64,000 bases of DNA from Notospermus geniculatus (Eukaryota > Nemertea > Pilidiophora > Heteronemertea > Lineidae). How positions within the stretch are numbered: position 1 is the stretch's first letter; every line of letters starts with the position of its first letter. The DNA lies in NCBI GenBank assembly GCA_002633025.1, contig NMRB01000079.1, forward strand, positions 377,163 to 441,162. The letters are read 5' to 3'. A program made the position numbers and the translations under genes. Below are positions 55,858 through 64,000 of this stretch, in pieces. The notes under the pieces are model-generated. The model was given only the letters and a program-made list of their open reading frames with translations, ran no database searches and was not told where the DNA came from.

Positions 55858-58800
55858 GTAAGTGTAAAAGTCGAATACGGGTATTCGAATAATCTCGGTA
55901 TCAATATTTTGAAGAAAATCTACCACCCCTATATTGAAATATTAAAAAATCCTCTGTATTGATTTTTTATTGATATTTCATGTTTAGAAGATACTTTACT
56001 TTGTCTAAGTATAAAATCTCGCTATAGAATTACTGAGCGTGATCTAAAGCCCAGCCAATATTTATTCTTGTTTCCTATGAGTTTAAACAATAACTCGATA
56101 TTGCTCAGTAAATTCTCGTGCACCTGGGCTAAATATTGTATCACGTGGACATTATGGGATGGGAGGCAAAGATACTTTACGCGAGTTCAAAGAATAAAGG
56201 CGGATTTCGTCGGCGACGTAATTTGACGTCAGTTTGACCGTCGAAATTTTTAAGTTTGTATCAGCGTTTTTCAAAACCTTTTGGGAACCCTTCAGAACTA
56301 CAGGTTACCCTACCCATATTGTGCACAGCATGCCCTTCCCTAAATGGCCCTTGTTTAGTTTGAACATTACGGAGAACACAGACTTATCCCATGTTTTGCT
56401 AAAATCTTAATGAATTACGGGAAATATTTCCTCAGACAAGCACCTGCAAAATTCCGCTCTATCTGAATACATGTATCACCCTAAGAAGGTTTGTGTAGTT
56501 TGTATATGGAGATGTACATACGCGGTGGTTCTCAACGATAGGTTGACACCGACCACCCTCAGATTCGAGCCGTCCGTCAACTATCTGACGGACCATTAGA
56601 CGGCTGTTATTCTTGTTAACCTTGCGTAAGGAATCCCCTCCTCCCTGGTCCTCTTTGGGCCCTTTCCCTTTCTCAACGTGTCAAAACTGGGACTTAGCCC
56701 ACCAGCACTCGAAGATAAATCTTCTCGAGTTAAAGGCGAAAAAAGGCCACTTAAAAGGTGTCCTAAACGCGGGTACTTCGCCCAACCTTTTTGATAAAAA
56801 CCCGTCTGGATATTTTGTCCGCATCAAAACAGTTACTCGTGACGGGGTGCTAAGTTGTCAAGAGGCTTTTAGGCGCATTTCTCCCACGTTTTAAGGGCCT
56901 CAGACCCCTTGAGCGCCCTTTCATTGTTTACAAACAAACTCATCGCTTGGATGCAAAAATAGACAAGAGAAAAAAGAACATTTCTACAGTTCACTTCTGA
57001 AGGGGTTTAAGACCCTAAATGCTTTTAAATTCTTTAAAAGGAATTGTGTTTCAAGTCGGTAGTTTCCCATCCCTCTAATCCATCAAAATAATGCTAGGTG
57101 TGTGGCTCCATTCACCCCGAGTGGACGAGCAGATTAGCGCGGTAAAAACAGACAGAGTTTACGTCATGTGACATTTGAACAACATGGCCGCCGGCGCAAT
57201 CACTTTAGGCGAAGTTTGACAGGTCCTTGACAGGACGTGAAGGAGGTTTTAACCCTTTTGTTTTAAGGACCTTTCACTGTTAGTTTCCATCTGTGAAATT
57301 ACGGGTAAAATTGTAGCATGCCTTGGCAACTTCGCGCAGAAACCTTGATCGAAGTTGTATGACAGAGATTTGCTGTACAGCTAAATCGTTCTATCAACGG
57401 AGAAGGGTTAAAATTAAGTAATCAGTTTAATTGAAGAGCAAGCAATATTGAGGTAGCATGACAATTGAAACATTGAGTTTGTTTGGTCATCGTATCTTAG
57501 CAACATAATCACGGCTTAGACGTTAGGTTCCGTGAGAAAATACGAGAATGGGACAGCTGTCGGCTGTCGGCTGTGCTCAACAAATACGGATGCAGAATTT
57601 GTAGCCATCAGGCTCAGATACGCCAGTGTTTCGAACGTGTTGAGACAATAATAGATCGTAATCTTGATCGGCGCACAAAATGCCATTTTTCAAAACCAGT
57701 GGAAATCGCCCATTTGGCAGTGTTTTGGTAGAACTGCAGGCCGTAATTTCCCCAGGTTTTCCCGGCGATGGTTTTGAGGAGTGTCAGGTGCGAAATCATG
57801 GACACATAAATATACTCTATCAATGATAATGCTAACCCTACCCCTCACCTTTCCCTCAGCCAATCAGAATAATCGTTACTCTGAGTAACAAGCGCTCTGA
57901 TTGGTTCCCATGATTGCGCACTCGACGCTGGTGTTTCTGGAACTTGAGATCTGCTGACGTCAACCCATCACGACAACAACAACGGTTGAGAAAATCCCCA
58001 GACGAATGATCGGGCAAAAAACTTTCGTTTTCAACGTCACCAGTTGAAAACATACCAGGGCTGATCGCCACAAGAGATTAACTAAACGATCGTGACGTCA
58101 AATAATCGTAAAATTGCAAACTCTGCCAGGATCAATGATCTTTGTGTCGTGTAATGGTTGTATTAAACGATTTATGAATGGCACGTGCGCTCAACAATCG
58201 GTAAATTATAACATGCGAAATCACGTAGTGTACGGGTTCCGGTAAGGCTATCCTGGAGTTCCGGTTAAATGCCCAGAATTCAGTGTAATCAATTCAAAAA
58301 TCGAAGTTTCGTTTTGCTTATTTTAAACACGGAATGTAAATCATTAGATATTCATCAGCAGGCGTTATCTACGTCGTTCGTGTTTTTTTTCAGTTACTTT
58401 GTTGGGGCTTACGAAAAAAATCTCAAACATTATTCTTTTTGACGTCTCTTTTAAAACAAAGAACCTGGAGCGATTGGGACATATTTTTTACTCAGTAAAT
58501 TAATTTTTGAGAACAAATTCGTTCTTTATTACACAACTGACACGCGCCAAATCTTTTCCGCAGCAAGATTTGATAGATATTCGGTGACAATTTGATTTGA
58601 CAAATGAGCTATTTACACGAAAATGTGAACTGTTTAAAAAAGGGAGTCATTGGAAGTCCGAGTTAAAATTATTCTGCTATAAGTTTATAGTCGAACAGTC
58701 ATGGTCTCTAGCCATATATCCTGATCCCTTTTGAACATTCAACCCGGACACAGATTACTGGGGGACTTAGATTCCTGTCACACCGGTCCTATTCGCTAAC

Positions 58801-61634
58801 TTCGTCACAGTAGGCCTATCAACATCACATATTCTCCATTACCTAGACCTGTATCGTCCAACTATCATTGTAACCGATGCAGGATACGGACTCATAGCTC
58901 AGTGGAATCTCGACCAAGCTTGTTACAGGTGTCTAGTATTGTTAATGTTCAGACAATATTGACATGTGCACAGTGTGGTGTCATGCTGGACACCGTGGTC
59001 GAGGGGCTGTGTCAAGCCACGTCGTTGAATCTTTGGCCTAAACCTTACATAATTGGCCTACAAGACGCCAATAATCTACCACCAACAAACGCCTGCTTTG
59101 GCGTCAACTGTACTGTCAGTTTGACATTTAGATTTCCAATTCCACAGGCCTCGAGGGCAAACGCCCGTCTCCAGCGAACTCACACCTTTCGAGGGTTACC
59201 ATTTATGTTTTACATGTTTTATTTTTTGTAAACCCATGAATCTACAATAAATAAATAAATAAATAAATAAATTAATTCTCACTTTACCCTGCCTGCCATA
59301 AAAACTCACATAATGGAGACAATTTTATGACTCGAAGCCAACGTACTGTGACGTCATTGGCGTTTTTTTCTTCGCCAAACAATAGAAGATTTCGAATCTT
59401 TCTGCCATGGAGGTGTCGGTGGCAGGCCAACAGACCTTTTCAACAAATATGGCGGTCTATCAGTGCTCACAGAAGCCTAATACCGTTCAATGGCCGCTGG
59501 CACGATAAGCTTGTCAAGCGGTACAATGGCTGTATTTATAAAAGCTAGCAAAATGCTTTTACTTCAAGTTTTGTAATACATTTACATTGGACATTGCTAA
59601 CTTTTATGAACACCAGCCAATGTTTATGTAAAATGACTTGCATTGGGAGGACAGTACTCAATAGTCACATAGACCTGTTGATGAATATCTAAAGATTGTA
59701 TTTTCAAACAGTTTCAGAATACACCAGACATCTCCTGAATGAACCCCTTCCCAAACGCACCCGTGCCCTTCACCCTGACCTCAGTCACCCAACAAAGCCC
59801 AATTAGGGAAAGGGACACAGTGGGATCTCGTCCCATTGTCGAGGGGGTAGATTTTTATCGTGTGGCGTTCTTATCGCTAAGGGAATCTGGGGGTTTGTCA
59901 GGTACCGACGGGGATGAGCGTGCGTTGTCATATAAGTACCACCTGCTGCTAGTCTGAGACAAACGGGGGAAGAACTTTGATAAATGTGTAGGCTACTGTC
60001 GTCTTTATTGTGTCCCCTTTACCCCGTGATAGCGGAAGCTTATATTAAAGAGAGTCCATGTATCACGCGTGAAGAAGCTCCTCCACCAGAGAGTATTCTC
60101 ACGCAAGCTGGCTCTCTATGGGCAATTCACCATTGTTGGGTTGGTTATATCACGGCTTGACCAGTGACACACAGAACTGACCATAACGTAGCTTCCAATG
60201 GCTGAGTTGCCCATAGAGAGCCAACTTGCGCGAGACTGACCGTGACACAAACGATGAATTATTTTCTATGGCTGCGTTGCCCATAGAAAGCCAACTTGCG
60301 CGAGATTGGCCAGTGACACTTTCAAACGAGGCTGCGTACTCATAGAGGGCCAACTTGCGAAAGAAAATTGTCACGGGGAAGAACGCCAAAAATGCGCGAG
60401 ACTGACGGTGGGTCATGATGAAACCTGGAACAGCGTAGGCCTACGAACATAAGATAGCTTACTTGTTTGGATGATCGCACCGGTGAATTTACATCTATTT
60501 TTTTCTAAAATGTGGCATCTTCATCAGACCATGCATACGGCCCCTCGATCAACAATCCGCCCATCCCGCACCTGTTGCTACGGATCCCCGTTTTATTGAT
60601 CACCGATGCAACAGAAAGAAGCGCCGTCATATTTTATGGCTCTATTCCCGTGGTTCGTGAGATACAGCGGACAATAGGGCCGTTATAATCCTCTTGGGGG
60701 CAGGCTGGGCCGGACAATAGGATGCACTTGTGGCGGATAGGGTTGAATGGAGACGACACGTGGTTGTTCCCATCGCTGTCCTAGCCTGGGTTTCCTCGAA
60801 GTGCTATACATGCCTCAGCGATGGACTTCGTCGTATCATTTGCAAAGAAATTAAAACATGAATCTTGTCAAATCATTTCTACACGCTTATAGTCGAATTT
60901 CCACTATTTGTTATGATAAAAATCACAACGGAGGATGTATGGAAAGTCCAAATCGTCGTCTGCCATACCATCGTTTCGCCTCTCCGATCCCTGTTTTAGT
61001 ATGCACCGTTAGTACCACTCGAAATTGATTTATTGCTAATAAAATGGTATCAATGTTTGGCAAGGGCTACTAAATTTCAATGTTACCCAAATGGGTTGTT
61101 GTGCGCCTAGCGGTGGGCGGTACTTGGTATTCAGCACATAAATAGCTGAGAATTTAGGAGATATTTCGTGGCAATAATCATGAATTTTATGTACGAATGA
61201 ATAGCTGAGTATATCATTCACATAACGCGTGAGTAATGTGACGATTTCGCACCATTTCCATCATTACCGTGCCAAAGTAACGTCACACTGAGCGCATTTT
61301 TACTCAATCTTAAAATGAATTCCTTGTTAAGTAACGGTCAACTTTTTTTCAGCGCCCAACACTTATGCTACATTTTCCCCCAGATACCGGAAAGTAACGA
61401 CACAAACAACATTCTATTTTTAGGTACAAATATAAACAACAATAACAACCTCTCGATACACAACAAGGAAATGTGTGCAGGGTGTGGTCGGCCGATTGAG
61501 GATAGGTATCTTCTCCGAGTCATGGATAATTCCTGGCACGAGTCGTGTTTACAATGTAACGTCTGCGGCGAACACCTTTCCAGATCCTGCTTCGTCAAGG
61601 ACAGGAAGCTATTCTGTAAAAGCGACTACGACCA
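55746..61634 (+). CDS. Lmx1: Lmx1-type LIM-homeobox gene, 5' part only
   Basis: Lmx1 proteins are nuclear transcription factors with two LIM zinc-binding domains and a homeodomain, acting in neural and limb or dorsal patterning. Two coding exons are visible: 55746-55857 (coding from 55794) and 61424-61634. Together they encode a 37-residue leader and one LIM domain, C39-x2-C42-x17-H60-x2-C63-x2-C66-x2-C69-x16-C86-x2-D89. The inner residues, S-W-H-E-x-C-L-Q-C and D-R-K-L-x-C-K-x-D-Y, fit Lmx1a/b better than Lhx1/5, Lhx2/9 or Isl. The intron after the LIM exon begins after D-Y-D-(Q), about where vertebrate Lmx1b is split. The second LIM domain and homeodomain are not in the remaining 2.4 kb and must lie beyond the right edge if the gene is intact. 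Confidence 0.83.
59246..59272 (+). repeat. AAAT microsatellite
   Basis: About seven copies of AAAT follow a TTTGTAAACCC...CTACAAT stretch. Such runs often end LINE copies, but no LINE coding sequence is visible upstream. Confidence 0.7.
59524..59622. mobile_element. MITE family B, copy 2
   Basis: Ends CAATGGCTGTATTTATAAA and TTTATGAACACCAGCCAATG; interior shares AAGTTTTGTA and CATTTACATTGG with the 14335 copy. It lies in the probable Lmx1 intron. Confidence 0.7.
60073..60411. mobile_element. MITE family E, copy 5, internally repeated
   Basis: The block GCCCATAGA(A/G)AGCCAACTTGCGCGAGA occurs twice (about 60207 and 60277) with a third diverged form at 60339, so this copy has an internal tandem amplification of the family's arm. 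Confidence 0.55.
61424..61634 (+). CDS. Lmx1: Lmx1 LIM-domain 1 exon
   Basis: Encodes residues 22-91 plus two bases in the model used here: an Asn-rich spacer, then the full first LIM domain, ending at GTAAGT. Three candidate acceptors precede the domain in the same open frame: after 61351 (CTTTTTTTCAG), after 61383 (CATTTTCCCCCAG) and after 61423 (CTATTTTTAG). Only the last matches the phase of the 55746 exon. A start at the ATG at 61315 would keep the frame open without splicing but would put two pyrimidine tracts inside coding sequence. Confidence 0.85.
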
Positions 61635-62980
61635 GTAAGTAGTTTCATTTCTAATAAATGTATACATGTATTGCAATAATGATGTGAGGCACATCATGTT
61701 GTCGCCATTTTCTTTTGTCTTTTTGCGGCAGGATGCAAATTTCGAGGGCTGAAATGTCTTCCTACTAACTGAACCGACCACCTTTGAAATGCACGACAGC
61801 ACATGTATTTCTAATATGGATGACTTCTCGGAATAAAACGTTCTTTACAACAATGCCGGGCATGGGGCCGGCAAAAAACTCCGCGATATCATGCAGAATT
61901 TCTTCCAATATCCCCTAATACTCAGCGGGAACCCGAGATGGCTTCCTCGATACTTCGGAAATTCATTAAACGGGAAGCAATCGACTGTAAACAATGACGG
62001 CCAAAACGCGGTAACTTTAGAAGCAGACGACAACTGACGGGAAGTGCTAAAATGTTGACTAGGAAATACGGAACGAATGGACGGATCCTATCGGTGTGTC
62101 GAGGACGCAATCGCGGATTCTATTCAAACTTATGATATAACATTTTGCAATAAAGCGAAGACTAAACTCTTAAACCGTATCGAATTGCATTTATTAATAT
62201 TATCAGATCAGAAGACCATATGCTAATGAGACACTTATTTCGTCACCATTGTGTAGGCTTTGTATCTCTCACAATGGCACCAATGATCAGGTTGCGGTTG
62301 AAGTCGGCTTTGGTTGTTGATATTGAATTCAAGTGGTAATTTGATATTCCTGATACAATGAGCGAATATCGGACGAGCTCGGCAATACTCGGGTTATTCC
62401 GTAAGATCAGAAATCTTAAGGAACCCCGAACCGTGGTGAGGTAAGCAGCCGATATAGTAAGATTTTTACGTCATATGCCAAGACTGATTACTTACTTATC
62501 CGTTTTCACTTTTGAGTTGCCAAAATACGAAAAAGCGACCCACTTAGTGCTTGTGTTTGCATGCCATTCATTTTGTATCAAAAATCTGTAAGATAATTGT
62601 AAACCGATTCCTCAGTGAACAGAGAGACCTGTCCGAAGTCCTGCCATGCAGCACCACCATCTTTGGCAATCCTTAGAGCACCAATACCCTAGCAACCGTG
62701 CATGTCGTCCGGACGACTGGCACGTGTCACCATATTTATGGTTGGCCGGAAACTGCGGCTCGGACCCTCGGCTATTTGAACACTGGACTTATATGAGCAA
62801 TAAATTCTATTTATCTAGTCATTCCGCATTCTCTGCAATAAATACCGTGTTTGCTTCCCTCTTCCCCAGATCAATTGGTTGTCTAACTCATTCTAAAACT
62901 CGCGAAACAGCGCCAGCGCGAAACAATGGCCATCGAGACGAATGGTCAGACTTTCGTGAGTCACGTGGTCAGACGATGGT

Positions 62981-63115
62981 CACGTGGCACAACAATGGCC
63001 GCTACCCATTCGCTCTCTGCATTCAAAACTCTAAGTGCTAGATCTTTGGTCACGTGTCGAAACAATGGTTTCGTCTGTTGGTCAGTTGCCGCGGTGGCAC
63101 GTGCCCAAACAATGG
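62981..63115 (+). promoter_or_regulatory. Triple CACGTG-N4-AACAATGG cluster in Lmx1 intron
   Basis: CACGTG and AACAATGG occur together at 62981-62998, 63051-63068 and 63098-63115, each with exactly four bases between them (GCAC, TCGA, CCCA). A lone AACAATGG lies at 62922 and further CACGTG at 62962. CACGTG is a bHLH E-box and AACAATGG a SOX consensus. The flanks differ between copies, so this is not a simple recent tandem duplication. Enhancer function is inferred. Confidence 0.45.
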
Positions 63116-63513
63116 CTCATTTGGCGATCATCAAGGAGACTGACCAATGACAATGATATATCGGTCGGCCTGTCCTAAGTAGATGTGGTAATTTGCGGAA
63201 CCAATAGTCTGGTGACCGCACGTCGGTCGGTCATCAATTAACCTTTCGCACTGCTGTGGGGGAAACGTTGTCGAGATGGCGGTCAGAAGCGTTCAGACTT
63301 CAACGTCAATTTCCGTTTCGGCAAACAAGAGTTCAAGACATCACGTTGTTCAAGGACGAACTGCGATTTACATTTAGGCCCTATCTTCAAAATATCCATC
63401 GTAGTTCGTTGTTTTTGGACCATCATATTGCCGACTTGTGACAAATAAAGAGGATTCAATTATCATCAACACACAGGTGCAACTCAGCCCTGCCAAAATG
63501 TGAAAGTGACCCG

Positions 63514-63709
63514 AGGTCAAGGTCAGAGGTCACATGGATCACGTGGCCCAAACAGATCTGGAATTTTAATGAGGAGATAGCCGCCGCAGGTTCCTACTCC
63601 ACGAACGTCATTGTCAGTGACGCTGACCCAACATTGTTTGGCCAGTTTTCGGAATAAAGCTCACCAACGGTCTTGTGTCCACTCCTGCGGTCAGCAGGGT
63701 CAAAGGTCA
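63514..63709 (+). promoter_or_regulatory. Nuclear-receptor half-site cluster in Lmx1 intron
   Basis: At 63514-63532 three perfect AGGTCA half-sites follow one another with spacings of 0 and 1 base, giving a DR0, a DR1 and an embedded TCAAGGTCA extended half-site (SF-1/ERR type). At 63697-63709 there is a second DR1, GGGTCAAAGGTCA, the form bound by RXR, HNF4 or COUP-TF dimers. AT-rich homeodomain-like sites (TTTTAATGAG, ATTAGCATTAA, AAATCGATTTTCAATCG) lie between and after them. The site lies about 1.9 kb downstream of the LIM exon. Confidence 0.45.
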
Positions 63710-64000
63710 TGTGAATATTAGCATTAAGGAGTAAGAAGTGGGATATTGGTGGTGAATTAAATCGATTTTCAATCGCCATGATATTGTTGAAGGTGCTTCT
63801 CAAAGGAATTGATGATGAATCAATTGACGACAACCGCGTGGACAGTTTCAAGAGACAACAGGCTGCATTGTATGCAGGTGTTGCTTGTGATGACTGGCCC
63901 AAGTACTTCAGTCATGAGCCTTGTTAGAGAACGTCTTGCGTTATATAGCTGTAACACAAGTCCTCTCAAAACTTGCGTATTGTGAGGGGGCATTTATATG

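Larger units (their letters stand above)
55858..61423 (+). other. Probable Lmx1 first coding intron
   Basis: A 5.6-kb interval bounded by a GTAAGT donor and a CTATTTTTAG acceptor. It includes an AAAT microsatellite (59246-59272), a small MITE (59524-59622) and a larger MITE (60073-60411). Open frames within it (up to 109 codons at 58902-59231) show no domain. Confidence 0.5.
61635..64000 (+). other. Lmx1 intron following LIM exon, truncated by the window edge
   Basis: Begins with GTAAGT. I looked for the Cys/His pattern of a second LIM domain behind an acceptor and did not find one. The 131-codon frame at 62646-63041 has no domain. The stretch 62900-63900 is unusual in holding clustered E-box, SOX and nuclear-receptor motifs with few recognisable repeats. 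Confidence 0.6.

Noticed and set aside
58902-59231. 109-codon frame before the AAAT run as a LINE or gene
   Set aside because: No reverse transcriptase, endonuclease or other motif; it lies inside the probable Lmx1 intron.
61315-61423. ATG at 61315 as the Lmx1 start, unspliced
   Set aside because: The stretch contains three polypyrimidine-AG acceptors and an unlikely peptide; the 55746 exon with an upstream in-frame stop fits the 61424 acceptor in phase. It is not excluded.

Overview
The window is eukaryotic nuclear DNA from a metazoan. Genes are split by canonical GT-AG introns and sit far apart among many short palindromic DNA transposons, tRNA-like SINEs and small tandem repeats. The two recognisable genes, a BRCA1-partner BARD1 homologue and an Lmx1-type LIM gene, are animal genes. 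The dense TAGGCCTA octamers and TACATGTA runs remind me of invertebrate deuterostomes (echinoderm or hemichordate, less likely cephalochordate), but the sequence alone does not prove the taxon. Isolated N bases (17654, 22648, 38068, 39591-39594) show it is a draft assembly.

Layout. From 1 to about 42.9 kb I find no convincing protein-coding gene, only MITE-like inverted repeats, SINE-like pieces, a 42-bp minisatellite at 30.5 kb and a 7-bp satellite at 25.6 kb. From 42930 to 48524, minus strand, lies a complete 11-exon BARD1 homologue. Its reading frame joins through every splice junction and gives 837 residues: RING at the N-terminus, a long Ser/Lys-rich linker, ankyrin repeats and two BRCT domains. 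The start codon is about 90-160 bp from an E2F-like site and a double CTTGCGCAAG palindrome. From 48.5 to 55.7 kb is intergenic, repeat-rich DNA with a telomere-like hairpin, a GGTTC-rich MITE and a perfect 24-bp palindrome.

From about 55.7 kb to the right edge, plus strand, is the 5' end of an Lmx1-type LIM-homeobox gene: a first coding exon at 55746-55857, a LIM-domain exon at 61424-61634, and the start of a following intron that runs out of the window. The second LIM domain and the homeodomain are not seen and presumably lie beyond 64000. The part of that intron inside the window holds two motif clusters that stand out from the repeats: three copies of CACGTG-N4-AACAATGG (62981-63115), and AGGTCA half-sites arranged as DR0/DR1 plus a separate DR1 (63514-63709). 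They are the best candidates here for undescribed cis-regulatory elements of Lmx1.

The two genes are divergently oriented, with about 7 kb between their first coding exons. Nothing shows that they work together: BARD1 is a DNA-repair and ubiquitin-ligase gene, Lmx1 a developmental transcription factor. I see no autonomous transposon ORF, no CRISPR array and no confident tRNA or rRNA gene.
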